From: an uncultured Geobacteraceae bacterium
GTDB lineage: Bacteria; Desulfobacterota; Desulfuromonadia; Geobacterales; Pseudopelobacteraceae
Reading direction: 5' to 3'
Length of the DNA stretch: 62,921 nucleotides
Assembly (NCBI GenBank): GCA_903925005.1
Contig: CAIYDX010000190.1
Span: 1 to 62,921, forward strand
Below are positions 17,116-25,989 of this stretch, one piece after another. The translations under genes and the position numbers were made by a program. The notes under the pieces were generated by a model that worked only from the letters and a program-made list of their open reading frames with translations, was not told the DNA's origin and did not search any database. Each line of letters begins with the position of its first letter. The stretch's first letter is position 1.

Positions 17116-17359
17116 GGATTTTGACTGTATTGCATTTAAACGCGCCGCGCAGGAAAAGATCTATGAGCAGATTCAGGGTATGACTCCTGACGAAGAAATT
17201 GCCTGGTTCAGGCGAAAGGTTGAAAGCGGCCCTTATGGGGAGTTATGGAAGCGTATCTCTGCCAGAGACAAGAAACCGAATGGTCTTCGCTGTGCCGAAG
17301 ATGTCGTTGAGTATGGTGATGGGGCCGTTACAGCAGATGACGGGAGTAAAAAGTTGTAG
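17102..17359 (+). CDS. Small partner of the PIN protein, putative antitoxin
   Basis: 85 residues from the ATG at 17102 (MATTKDFDCIAFKRAAQEKI), with GGAG ten bases upstream inside the PIN gene. The body EIAWFRRKVESGPYGELWKR is familiar as a short conserved protein that travels with PIN genes. I cannot name a DNA-binding domain. If the PIN gene is dead, this is a solitary antitoxin. Confidence 0.65.
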   Translation: MATTKDFDCIAFKRAAQEKIYEQIQGMTPDEEIAWFRRKVESGPYGELWKRISARDKKPNGLRCAEDVVEYGDGAVTADDGSKKL

Positions 17360-17496
17360 GCGGGTCATGTGACTATTTCTATGCGACATTTTGCTCTCAT
17401 TTTTACATTCACAGATAAATGTTCCATTTGGGTAGATCACCGGTTCACGCACGTGCGTCGGGGACGAGTCGACAACGCGTTATGGCAGGAGAATGG

Positions 17497-18030
17497 ATGA
17501 CATATTCACACTTTCAACACAGACACAATTTCGCCGCATGGTGTGCTGCTCGGGCTGTTCAGAGGGGGTTTGCAAAAAACCCGATTTTTAAAGAGGCGTT
17601 GTAAAAATCAGGGTTGGTTGAATTCATTAAAAAGAACGCAATTGAAGGCCTTTCTCAAGGAGACTTCGACAAGTTGCATGAGCAGTGGTGCGATGTGATA
17701 TTGACAACTTGGGAAAAGGCCAGAGTCGATGGGGCTTCTTATGGGCGTGCTGCCAAACTTGTGGCAGTCTATATAAAGTCAATGATTGTTGTTCAAAATG
17801 ATGGAAATAGCTTTTCAAGCGTTGCTCACCCTCCTATTGACCGGATACTTCTACAGAACATTTCAAAAGACAAGACCATATGCCACCGAAATAAGTCCAA
17901 CTGGAAAGAAATCAAGTGGACACAGCTGAATAAGACCGAGTACATCAAGTTGGTCTCCGATTTTAGGCAAGTTTTTGAAGGGAAGCCGTTTTGGACCATT
18001 GAGAAGTATTGGATCGTAGAAGATGACTGA
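17497..18030 (+). pseudogene. Conserved hypothetical gene with an in-frame TAA
   Basis: A single frame runs from ATG 17497 (AGGAG five bases upstream) to 18030 except for TAA at 17602-17604. Before the stop it reads HFQHRHNFAAWCAARAVQRG, and after it GLVEFIKKNAIEGLSQ, then DFDKLHEQWCDVIL. The two halves look like one continuous family member. Without the stop it would be about 177 residues. A downstream TTG at 17614 could restart translation but has no ribosome site. The function is unknown. Confidence 0.65.
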
Positions 18031-18169
18031 GGCCATAACCATCGGCATCAGTTGGTCGGCACAATAAATCGTGCCACCGCTGCGCCACGCTACCGCTCAC
18101 TGGATAAACTATTTGACTTGCTGCAAACACCGGCGTACGATTTAGCGTACGATATGGAGGTAAGTCAAA

Positions 18170-18412
18170 ATGACAACAGTATCAGCAACGGAAGCAAGAA
18201 AAACTCTGTATAACCTTGTCGATGACGTTGCTTTATCACACGACCCGATTCAAATTGTTGGCAAACGTAACTCGGCGGTTCTCATCTCGGAAGAAGATTG
18301 GCGTGCTATCCAGGAAACTTTGTATCTCACATCGATTCCTAGTATGCGGGAATCAATTAAGAAGGGTCTTAAAACTCCGGTAGATGAGTGTTGCGAGGAA
18401 CTTGCATGGTAG
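18170..18412 (+). CDS. yefM: YefM/Phd-family antitoxin
   Basis: 80 residues: MTTVSATEARKTLYNLVDDV, then VGKRNSAVLISEEDWRAIQE, the Phd/YefM DNA-binding N-terminus, followed by a toxin-neutralising C-terminal helix. GGAGG lies eight bases before the start. It overlaps the YoeB-like toxin gene by 7 bases. It probably represses its own promoter. Confidence 0.92.
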   Translation: MTTVSATEARKTLYNLVDDVALSHDPIQIVGKRNSAVLISEEDWRAIQETLYLTSIPSMRESIKKGLKTPVDECCEELAW

Positions 18413-18672
18413 GCTGGCGACTTGTTTTTACCAAGCAGGCACAAAAAGATGCAAAGAAAATCGCGCACTCCGGGTTGAAACCGCAAGCCGAACGACTTCT
18501 GGAAATCCTTAAAGAAAATCCCTTCAAAAATCCACCACCATACGAAAAACTTGTAGGCGATCTGGCAGGCGCACATTCACGGCGGATCAATATTCAGCAT
18601 CGGCTGGTTTATCAAGTTCTGGAAGATATCAAGACTGTTAAAGTTATCCGGATGTGGACACATTATGAGTAG
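18406..18672 (+). CDS. yoeB: YoeB/Txe-family mRNA interferase toxin
   Basis: 88 residues from the ATG at 18406, which overlaps the antitoxin stop. It carries WRLVFTKQAQKDAKKI, LVGDLAGAHSRRINIQHRLV and the closing RMWTHYE. The Arg in RRINIQHR and the C-terminal His-Tyr are catalytic in YoeB. The family cleaves mRNA in the ribosomal A site. The fold appears intact. Confidence 0.92.
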   Translation: MVGWRLVFTKQAQKDAKKIAHSGLKPQAERLLEILKENPFKNPPPYEKLVGDLAGAHSRRINIQHRLVYQVLEDIKTVKVIRMWTHYE

Positions 18673-18693
18673 TAAGTCAGGAGTAATTGTATC

Positions 18694-19221
18694 ATGAAGC
18701 TGTTGTCCAGCGGCGCCAATAGAATCCGCCCTGTTTCTCTTGCAGTAACACTGCTGCTTTTTGCCACCCTTGCCGTCTTTACAGGGTGTGAACAGAAAGA
18801 ACCCGGAAAGGTTGGCGGAAAAGCACCGGGAATTTCGGGTGTTGATATACATGGCGAGTATGTCAGCCTCAGTCAGTTTAAGGGAAAAGTTGTCGTTCTT
18901 ATCTTTTGGACAAAATCCTGCTGCGGAGAAAAGATAAAAGAGCTTGAGCCATATTACAAGCTGAACAGAGATAAGGGCTTGGCTATTCTCGGCATCAATG
19001 AGAATAATTCAAAAGAGATAGTCGAGTCATACAGCAAAGCCAACGGCTTGACCTTTTCCATGCAGACTGATGAAATGGGCATGGCTGCACGGGAGTATGG
19101 TGTTTTCGGGTTCCCGACTGTTTTCATAATCGACAGGGAAGGGGTAATTCGAAAGAAGATCCTGGGGGATATCAACATCGAACAACTTAATAAAGTGACG
19201 GTACAATTCTTGACTAAGTAG
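18694..19221 (+). CDS. TlpA/ResA-like thioredoxin-fold lipoprotein
   Basis: 175 residues with a signal peptide and lipobox (LAVFTGC, lipid Cys32), then GKAPGISGVDIHGEYVSLSQ and KGKVVVLIFWTKSCCGEK, followed by FGFPTVFIIDREG with the cis-Pro loop. Family members reduce periplasmic disulfides, often for cytochrome c maturation. The usual CxxC is altered: Cys76 and Cys77 are adjacent, followed by Gly-Glu, so the second redox cysteine is out of place. Confidence 0.85.
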   Translation: MKLLSSGANRIRPVSLAVTLLLFATLAVFTGCEQKEPGKVGGKAPGISGVDIHGEYVSLSQFKGKVVVLIFWTKSCCGEKIKELEPYYKLNRDKGLAILGINENNSKEIVESYSKANGLTFSMQTDEMGMAAREYGVFGFPTVFIIDREGVIRKKILGDINIEQLNKVTVQFLTK

Positions 19222-19398
19222 TTTCCGTCCGGAAACACCGGACGAGAAACTGTTGGTTTCCGCTTTGGAAAGCGGGGATTTTTTCTCCTGGCAAGGAAAT
19301 CAAGGTGTTGCACGGAGGCGTACACCTGTACGCCGCACAAGCAAAGCCGAAGATTGACTCCGCCAGGGGGGAAAAGCACCCTTTCCGGACGGAAACTA
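19219..19398. repeat. Long inverted repeat with TAGTTTCCGTCCGGAAA arms
   Basis: Arms at 19219-19235 and 19382-19398 are perfect complements (17 bases) around 146 bases that include GGTTTCCGCTTTGGAAAGC. It spans the gap between the TlpA-like gene and the GAF gene and would form a large hairpin. I found no second full copy in the window. Confidence 0.75.
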
Positions 19399-19428
19399 AG
19401 TAAACTTTCTTCTTATGGAGTGAATGAC

Positions 19429-19968
19429 ATGACTCAGGACGGCGCTGACCAGATCAGCAAGGACAAACTGGCGGGATTAATGGAAATGGCGGCTCTCGTA
19501 AACTCTTCCGATGACCGGTCTGTGATTATGGACCGTGCGGTCAAATTGATCTGCCGACTGACTCAGGCAGAAGCAGGCAGTATCCTGCTGATCGACAATT
19601 TTACCGGGCACCTGGGGTTTGAGGTGGTGCAGGGAGAGCAGAGCGATGTTCTGCCATTCTTCAGGGTTCCCAAAGGGCAGGGGATTGCCGGATGGGTCGT
19701 CGAAAACGATACGCCGCTGATAGTCCCTGACGTACAGGACGATGAACGTTTCTATCGTTTTGTTGATCAGCATCTGAAGTTTACAACACGGGATATGATT
19801 GCGGTGCCGCTCCGTTCAGGCGGTGCGGTGATTGGCGTACTGCAGGTGATCAACAAAAAGAAAGGGATATTTACCCAAGTCGACCTGAAACTGGCAATGG
19901 CGTTAGCCGACCAGCTTGCGGCGGTCATCAGCAAGGCCGGTAAGGAAAAGGGAAATAATGGAGCCTGA
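19429..19968 (+). CDS. GAF domain protein
   Basis: 179 residues from the ATG at 19429 (TATGGAG upstream); the longer ORF runs back into the repeat. Almost the whole protein is one GAF domain: AVKLICRLTQAEAGSILLID, VPKGQGIAGWVVEND, AVPLRSGGAVIGVLQVINKK. No output domain is attached. It may bind a small ligand or work with a separate kinase or cyclase. Confidence 0.85.
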   Translation: MTQDGADQISKDKLAGLMEMAALVNSSDDRSVIMDRAVKLICRLTQAEAGSILLIDNFTGHLGFEVVQGEQSDVLPFFRVPKGQGIAGWVVENDTPLIVPDVQDDERFYRFVDQHLKFTTRDMIAVPLRSGGAVIGVLQVINKKKGIFTQVDLKLAMALADQLAAVISKAGKEKGNNGA

Positions 19969-20162
19969 TGGACTATAGATGTTCTTGTCTTTAGGGCGGC
20001 AAATGGTATACTTGTGCCAGATTGGTACAAACGAAGTCGGTAGATTGAAGTTAGTTTGAGAAGTCACAACAGGCAGCCTGTCTTCCTTATCGCCTTGAGG
20101 GTGGATCTTTATTGTTGGTCATGGTGTACTGCAATCATTGCCGGTAAAACTGGAGAAAATCA

Positions 20163-20489
20163 TTGTATTCATCAAGCGATTTTGAAGAGATAAAGGAAAT
20201 TGTTATTTCCGCTGTTCCATCGGTGGAAAGCATTTTCCTTTTTGGCAGTTATGCCAGAGGCACGGCGCGGGAACAGAGTGATATTGATGTTGCCATATTG
20301 CTGACTCGGGATCTGGAGTGGCGGGAACGCAACAGTGTATTGAACCGGCTTTATGGAGCTGCGGCGAAGAAAGGATACAATGTTGACTTTCTGCTAAAAG
20401 GTGCCGATAAATTCCGTGAAGACAGTCTCCTGCCGACCATGTCGCGGGTTATTCAGCGCGAAGGGAGACTCTTGTGGACGAAAAGCTGA
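20163..20489 (+). CDS. mntA: MNT-type nucleotidyltransferase (antitoxin of a HEPN/MNT pair)
   Basis: 108 residues with a TTG start preceded by CTGGAG. It contains GSYARGTAREQSDIDVAI, the nucleotidyltransferase GS-x(n)-D-x-D signature, and NVDFLLKGADKF with the third acidic residue. In characterised pairs MntA AMPylates and silences the HepT RNase. It overlaps the HEPN gene by 16 bases. Confidence 0.88.
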   Translation: MYSSSDFEEIKEIVISAVPSVESIFLFGSYARGTAREQSDIDVAILLTRDLEWRERNSVLNRLYGAAAKKGYNVDFLLKGADKFREDSLLPTMSRVIQREGRLLWTKS

Positions 20490-20875
20490 AGTTCATTGTC
20501 GGACAATGGCTTGTCAAAGGGGACAATGACCTTAAAACCGCGGAACATGGCTTGACAGCTGCAGAGCCGGTGACCGACACTATCTGTTTCCATTGTCAGC
20601 AGGCGGTTGAAAAGTATTTGAAAATGTATCTTGTCAGCAAAGGGGATGAACCGGTCATCACCCACAATATTTCCATCCTTATTGCCAAATGCGCTCTGTA
20701 TGATCCTGATTTTAACGTACTTGGCAAGTTTGATTTTTTGACAGGCTACGCTGTATCGCTTCGCTATCCGGATGATTTTTACATGCCGGAGATTGAAGAG
20801 GCGCAAGAGGGGCTTTTTGCGGCTAAGGAAGTCCGTTCGTTCATAGTAGGACGGATCGAGTTAAAGCCTGTGTGA
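20474..20875 (+). CDS. HEPN domain protein (HepT-like toxin)
   Basis: 133 residues, GTG start inside the MNT gene. The helical body shows VKGDNDLKTAEHGLTA, ICFHCQQAVEKYLKMYLVSK and RYPDDFYMPEIEEAQ, a HEPN pattern. The classical R-x4-6-H RNase motif is not evident, so RNase activity is uncertain; RYPDDFY is at the usual position. Confidence 0.82.
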   Translation: MDEKLKFIVGQWLVKGDNDLKTAEHGLTAAEPVTDTICFHCQQAVEKYLKMYLVSKGDEPVITHNISILIAKCALYDPDFNVLGKFDFLTGYAVSLRYPDDFYMPEIEEAQEGLFAAKEVRSFIVGRIELKPV

Positions 20876-20937
20876 CTCTACGCCCGTAACGTCGGTGTTA
20901 ACCATGCAGCATGACTGTCAAATCCGCTAGAATCCTA

Positions 20938-21450
20938 CTAACATCCTACCATATTGGGTGCCACATCAAGCTCACGCCGCATTTTGCAACTTTCCCCCAA
21001 ATCCCGCTTGACCTGCACAAGATACGGCCCGGTTGTGTACGCCTTGTAGACCGGCGTCCCTCGATACTCCAACAGCGCCGTGAGGCGATCCTTCATGACC
21101 GGGCTCTCGACTTTGTCACGTGCCTCGGTTTCCGTTACCCAACGCGTTTCTACGCTGTCCCCGGTGGGTGTCAGTGCCCCGCCTGCGTAACGCCCCAGAA
21201 AGGTGAATATCAGCGCGGCTGGGGGCGTCAGCTTCGACCAGATTGCAGCCAGCGGGCCTAGTTCGATCTCGACACCGGTCTCCTCGCGCACTTCGCGGTG
21301 CAGCGCATCGACCAGATTCTCCCCCTCTTCGACCCGCCCCTGAGGAATCTCCCACCCCCGTTTGTGATGCCGGATCAGCAAAACCTCGTTCCCGGCGTTG
21401 CGGACCAGGCACCCTACCACCACGCTCTGCAGCGAATGATTGCCGGACAT
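20938..21450 (-). CDS. Nudix hydrolase
   Basis: 170 residues; Nudix box GRVEEGENLVDALHREVREE plus TGVEI. The N-terminal SVVVGCLVRNAGNEVLLIRH and GWEIPQGRVE resemble RppH/MutT-like enzymes. No zinc ribbon. The substrate is not inferable. It is transcribed toward the HEPN gene, and a separate IclR gene follows upstream. Confidence 0.85.
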   Translation of the reverse strand: MSGNHSLQSVVVGCLVRNAGNEVLLIRHHKRGWEIPQGRVEEGENLVDALHREVREETGVEIELGPLAAIWSKLTPPAALIFTFLGRYAGGALTPTGDSVETRWVTETEARDKVESPVMKDRLTALLEYRGTPVYKAYTTGPYLVQVKRDLGESCKMRRELDVAPNMVGC

Positions 21451-21523
21451 AATATCTACTCCTTCCTTTTCAGGACTCTTCTATATAGATATTACGGACG
21501 ATTATCAAGGCTTTATCATAAAA

Positions 21524-22384
21524 TCAATGCAGTGCTATTGATGATTTGCAGATCATTTTTTTGCCGGCCCGCAGTTTTTTGGGACTCTGGACAGAGGTGG
21601 CAAAACTTTCCAATTGCTCCCGGCGTCGCCCCAAGCTGTCGGAGAGTTGTGCCGCTTCACTCTGAAGCATTGTGAGCAAATCATTTACAAAAAGACCACC
21701 AGCCAGACGCATTGACGGTCCTGATATGCAGAGCGCGCCAAGGATTTTGCCGTTGCAGTCAAAGACCGGCGCGGCGATCTCCATAACTCCGAGGTCATGT
21801 TCCTGATCCTCGATAGCATACCCCTGCCGGGCAATTTTAAGCAGTTCACCTAGCAGCGTTTCCGAATCGGTAATTGTGCGTGGAGTGTAACGCTTCTGTT
21901 CCATGCCCTGTACGAGATGAATCATTTCTTCCTGCCCCATAAAAGCCAACTGAACCTTGCCAGCAGCGGTGCAGTGCAATGGCAGGCTGCTGCCTATTCT
22001 GTGGGCTGCTCGCACCGGAAGATCCGATTCGACCCCGTCAAGATAATAGGAGTGGCAGTCTTTCCTGACCGATAGATAACAGTTTTCGCGGCTCGTTATT
22101 TTCAGCTTTTGCAGGATAGGCCGGGTATGGCTGGTAAGGTTGTTCTGCCTTGTGGCAGCCATCCCAAGTACGCTGGTTTTCAGGCCCAGCCGGTATTTTC
22201 CGGTGGTATCGTTCATTTCTATGTAATTGCGGGCCTTCAATGTGGCGATAAGCCGGAAAACGTTGTTCTTTTGCAGTTTGAGCCTTGTACTCAGATCAGT
22301 CAAACCGAGTTCGATATTGTTTTCTACGAACTGTTCCAGTACGTCGAGGGCACGTGAAACCGTTTGGATGTTGTAATTGTTCAT
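21524..22384 (-). CDS. IclR-family transcriptional regulator
   Basis: 286 residues. The N-terminal winged helix reads SRALDVLEQFVENNIELGLT and KLQKNNVFRLIATLKARNYI. The C-terminal effector domain includes SSLPLHCTAAGKVQLAFMG and YAIEDQEHDLGVMEIAAPVF, both typical of IclR. The effector is unknown; many sense aromatic or organic acids. The divergent 195-base gap to nudC holds no clear operator. Confidence 0.92.
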   Translation of the reverse strand: MNNYNIQTVSRALDVLEQFVENNIELGLTDLSTRLKLQKNNVFRLIATLKARNYIEMNDTTGKYRLGLKTSVLGMAATRQNNLTSHTRPILQKLKITSRENCYLSVRKDCHSYYLDGVESDLPVRAAHRIGSSLPLHCTAAGKVQLAFMGQEEMIHLVQGMEQKRYTPRTITDSETLLGELLKIARQGYAIEDQEHDLGVMEIAAPVFDCNGKILGALCISGPSMRLAGGLFVNDLLTMLQSEAAQLSDSLGRRREQLESFATSVQSPKKLRAGKKMICKSSIALH

Positions 22385-22579
22385 GTTCTAAATCCTTTCA
22401 GGTGTGTGTTAATTTGACTTATGCGCAAATTCATAAAACAGCGTATGCCATTTAGTTAGCAAAAACCACGCCAGTATTGTAACTGTACGTAATCGCAGTA
22501 ATTGTTTCTAAAAACCGTTTATTGACGAGGATGGCAATGGGAAAAAAATCATCGGAATTAAAATAAGGTGTGGCGGTTG

Positions 22580-23440
22580 TCAACGGCAAAAACTGTCTAT
22601 AATCCTGCGGGCGATACTTCGTGTCGGCGGGAGTGTCGGGAGAGCTGAAACAGGGAACCAGCGGGCGTCTTCAAGTTCAGAATGGTCTACGACCAGCTCG
22701 CCGTCGGCGTAGGTGGCGACAAAACCGGCCATTAGCTGTGAGGGAAAGGGCCAACTCTGGCTTCCGACGTATCTGATGTCGGTAATTTCTATACCGGTTT
22801 CTTCTCTGACTTCACGGGCCGCACAATCTTCCAGCGACTCGCCGAAGTTGAGAAAACCAGCAGCCAGGCTGTATCTGCCGGTCGGCCATGCTGCATTTCT
22901 GACCAGCAGCACCTCATCGCCGCGCTTGACCAGGACTATTGCGCAGGGGGAAATTCTCGGGAACTGCTTGGCACCGCAATTGGAGCAGATCCGGCCCCAT
23001 TCGCGGGAAAACGGTTCGGTTCCGCCGCCGCACAAGGAGCAGAAGCGACTCTGCTGCTCCCAGTGAAGAGCCTGCCTGGCGAGGCCGCCGATGCCAAGGG
23101 TGGCATTATCCATTGTTTGAACCACGGCATTGAGCGCCTCGACCAGGAATTGCGGCGGGATAGTGCAATTCGAATCCAGCATCAGGATGCGCAGCGGGTG
23201 CCCTTGCCATCTGCCAATGGTGAGCGGAGTCGCGGAAGCTGCAAGCCACTCCGGCAGTTCCCCGAAGGGAAGAACCGGCATGGTTTCCCCCGGCTGAAGG
23301 ATCAAATTGTTCCCCTGCATGATGACCCAGTATCCCGGTTCAGACGGCTGTGGCGAATAGCCGGGTATGCCGGGTACAAACAGATCCTTAATAAAGACGC
23401 TATTGAAAGAAATATTTATGAGGTCGGGGTAGTTGGACAT
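22580..23440 (-). CDS. nudC: NAD+ diphosphatase
   Basis: 286 residues. Four zinc cysteines (CSLCGG, CSNCG) precede the Nudix box GFLNFGESLEDCAAREVREE plus TGIEI. The NudC tag SQSWPFPSQLMAGF matches the array that selects NAD(H) or NAD-capped RNA. It starts 25 bases after the sensor kinase stop on the same strand, so it is probably last in the moxR operon. Confidence 0.92.
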   Translation of the reverse strand: MSNYPDLINISFNSVFIKDLFVPGIPGYSPQPSEPGYWVIMQGNNLILQPGETMPVLPFGELPEWLAASATPLTIGRWQGHPLRILMLDSNCTIPPQFLVEALNAVVQTMDNATLGIGGLARQALHWEQQSRFCSLCGGGTEPFSREWGRICSNCGAKQFPRISPCAIVLVKRGDEVLLVRNAAWPTGRYSLAAGFLNFGESLEDCAAREVREETGIEITDIRYVGSQSWPFPSQLMAGFVATYADGELVVDHSELEDARWFPVSALPTLPPTRSIARRIIDSFCR

Positions 23441-23465
23441 TGATGGATATTCCTTTCAAGCGAAT

Positions 23466-25373
23466 CTACTCACAGCAGGCAGGGAGCATGACGGTAAACG
23501 TTGTTCCTTCGCCCACACGGCTTTCCACCGTGATCTCGCCGCCATGCCTATTGACAATGTTGTAGGTCAAGGCCAGGCCGAGCCCGATCCCCTTGCCGAC
23601 CTCCTTGGTAGTGAAAAACGGGTCCCAGATACGGTCTATTACCTCTGGAGCGATGCCGCAGCCGGTATCATGAACCTGGACGTGAATTGTCCAGTCTTTT
23701 TTTGAAAAGGTCGTCGATATTTCAATCCGGCCACGATGATTGAGCGCATGGCAGGCGTTAATCAACAGGTTCATGAATACCTGACGCAGGCTGGATGGGT
23801 CTCCGAGCATGGATGGGATGTTCTCCGCGAGATCGGCGACTACTTCCATCTCTTTACAGTTCGGCTGGTGCCGTATCAGCTCAAGGATCTCCGTCAGCAG
23901 CGCATTGAGGTTTACGTTGCCGAGCAAACCGTCGGATTTTCTGCCAAAATTGAGCAGACTGCCGATAATACCCTTGCAGTGGTATGCCTCCCGGACGATG
24001 ACCTCAAGGTATTTAGTAAAGTCATCAAGCCGGCTGTCACTGTTTAGTGAGGGTTCGTCTCGAAAGCGGCGCAGCAGCGCTTCCGCATAGCCCGCTACCG
24101 AGGTGAGCGGATTATTGATTTCATGGGCAATCCCGGTGGCAAGGACTCCGATGCTCGACATTTTCTCGGTTTGAATCATCTGCATTTCATGGACTCGTTT
24201 CAGCGTTACATCCCGCAAAAAAACGAGCGCCCTGGTTTTCTCCCCCAATTCATCATGTATCGGATTGGCTGTTATGTCTATATAACGGGTATCGTGACCA
24301 TCCCGTACGGAAACCATGGATGTCTCGACCCGCTCGCCGCGGAGAGCCAGTTCAACCGGGCATGTATGTGGCGAGACGGCCAGTTCCGGATGAAATACAT
24401 CTCTGCAGCCACCCTCCGAAAGAACTTCCGGTGGGAAAAAATCAGGACAGATGTGATTGAGATGCTGAATCGAGCCGTTATGGTCAAAGACAATGACACC
24501 ATCGTTGACCGAGTCAAATATTGCCTGCAATTCGTTTTTCTTGTTTCGCAGCCTGACCTCGTCCTGTTTGCGTTCGGTTATGTCCTGCGTCGTGCCGTAC
24601 AGTTTCACAACTTGCCGGGCAATATTAACCGCCGGTTCGACAATCGTAAAAACCCATTTCGAGGTGCCGTCCCGGAGCAGCAGGCGATGCTCGATCTCGT
24701 AGTTCGTTCCCTGTTCGGAGCCCTGTTGCAGCAACGCCATGACGGAATCGCGATCATCGGGATGGATCAGGCTTGCTAAAATTTCCGGAGTCGCTTCTTC
24801 GCGTTTGAGCCGCATGATGCGGAGCAGTTCGTCTGAAACACGCAGGTCACCGGTCAGCGGGTCCGAGCGCCAGGATCCTACATGGGACATCGATTGAGCC
24901 TTTGCCAGATTGTATTCGCTCTCCTGCAGGTACTCTTCCGCTCGTTTGCGTTCCGTTATATCCACCAGCGCGGCGTGACACTCGTCACCAGATCCCGACG
25001 CCATTGCTTCTATTCGTACAAAGACAGGGTGACTGCCCCCTTTTCCCAGTTTAAGCCGGCATGTCATTTTATCGTGGTTTGCAAATACTCTCTGCAGAAA
25101 ATCGACGAAAACCGGGCGATCTTTGTCGGCGACCAGATGCTCAAAGCTCCTGCTGATCAGCAGGGAGCGATCAATCCCCATCAGGTTCGCCCCGGTCAGG
25201 TTGACGGCCCGGATGCCCCCCTCACGGTCGAATGTGAAATAGCCGACAGGGGCAAAGTCGTAAAGGAGGGCGTATTTATCCCGTGAGGCTTCCAGCTCCT
25301 TATTTGCGCTGCGCAGCTCTTCAAGCTGTTTTTTCAGCTCATACCGGCCCGGTGCGAGCCGCATTCGACTCAT
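23466..25373 (-). CDS. PAS-rich sensor histidine kinase
   Basis: 635 residues with no membrane segment. A short coiled coil is followed by PAS domains near residues 30-140, 145-275 and 280-400, then HisKA ([20 protein letters not shown]) and HATPase ([40 protein letters not shown]). The third PAS has a Cys-rich insert ([26 protein letters not shown]) shared with the kinase at 34594. No response regulator is adjacent; the NtrC-type regulator at 33191 is a candidate partner. It starts 22 bases after tpx. Confidence 0.9.
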   Translation of the reverse strand: MSRMRLAPGRYELKKQLEELRSANKELEASRDKYALLYDFAPVGYFTFDREGGIRAVNLTGANLMGIDRSLLISRSFEHLVADKDRPVFVDFLQRVFANHDKMTCRLKLGKGGSHPVFVRIEAMASGSGDECHAALVDITERKRAEEYLQESEYNLAKAQSMSHVGSWRSDPLTGDLRVSDELLRIMRLKREEATPEILASLIHPDDRDSVMALLQQGSEQGTNYEIEHRLLLRDGTSKWVFTIVEPAVNIARQVVKLYGTTQDITERKQDEVRLRNKKNELQAIFDSVNDGVIVFDHNGSIQHLNHICPDFFPPEVLSEGGCRDVFHPELAVSPHTCPVELALRGERVETSMVSVRDGHDTRYIDITANPIHDELGEKTRALVFLRDVTLKRVHEMQMIQTEKMSSIGVLATGIAHEINNPLTSVAGYAEALLRRFRDEPSLNSDSRLDDFTKYLEVIVREAYHCKGIIGSLLNFGRKSDGLLGNVNLNALLTEILELIRHQPNCKEMEVVADLAENIPSMLGDPSSLRQVFMNLLINACHALNHRGRIEISTTFSKKDWTIHVQVHDTGCGIAPEVIDRIWDPFFTTKEVGKGIGLGLALTYNIVNRHGGEITVESRVGEGTTFTVMLPACCE

Positions 25374-25395
25374 GATGTCCCTCTCTTATCCATTT

Positions 25396-25956
25396 TCAGT
25401 AGCCGCCGCAGACGCCATCCATAGGCACCTGTTTGACAGCTATCTGCGGTTCCCTGGCTGCCTCGAACGCGGCGGCGTAGTCAGGCTCGGCGGTGATTTC
25501 CGAAACATGCTGGATGTAACGGATGGTGTCGTCCGTATCCACCACGAAAATCGAGCGGGAAAGGAGTCTCAGCTCTTTGATCAGCACCCCGTACGCAAGG
25601 CCGAATGAATGCTCCTGATAGTCGGACAGTGTGGTAATCCGGTCTATTACGGCGGTTCCGCACCATCGCTTTTGCGCGAAAGGGAGATCCATGCTGAATG
25701 TCAGCACGACAATGGTACTGGCGAGTTGTGCGGCCTCTTTATTTAATCTTCGGGCTTCGCAGTCACAGACCGGGGTATCGAGAGACGGTACCGTGCAGAT
25801 GATTTTGGTTTTGCCTTTGAAATCGGCCAGGGTAACCGGTTTGAGGTCTGTGTCAACCACCTGGAAGTCGGGGGCTTTGTCCCCGACCTTGAGCTCCGGC
25901 CCAAGCAGGGTGACGGGGTTGCCGTTAAAAGTGATGGAACCGCTGCGTTCTTCCAT
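25396..25956 (-). CDS. tpx: Thiol peroxidase with an MftA-like C-terminal tail
   Basis: 186 residues. The Tpx core is clear: SLDTPVCDCEARRLNKEAAQ with peroxidatic Cys64, and DLPFAQKRWCG with resolving Cys99. After the usual Tpx end there is an extension IAVKQVPMDGVCGGY (last eight residues 179-186). This resembles the mycofactocin core IDGICGVY encoded at 14281. It reduces peroxides with thioredoxin in known relatives. It follows the VWA gene by 33 bases in the moxR operon. Confidence 0.92.
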   Translation of the reverse strand: MEERSGSITFNGNPVTLLGPELKVGDKAPDFQVVDTDLKPVTLADFKGKTKIICTVPSLDTPVCDCEARRLNKEAAQLASTIVVLTFSMDLPFAQKRWCGTAVIDRITTLSDYQEHSFGLAYGVLIKELRLLSRSIFVVDTDDTIRYIQHVSEITAEPDYAAAFEAAREPQIAVKQVPMDGVCGGY

Positions 25957-25989
25957 TATATCTGCCTCCTGTTTGAGTTCTCTTTATTG

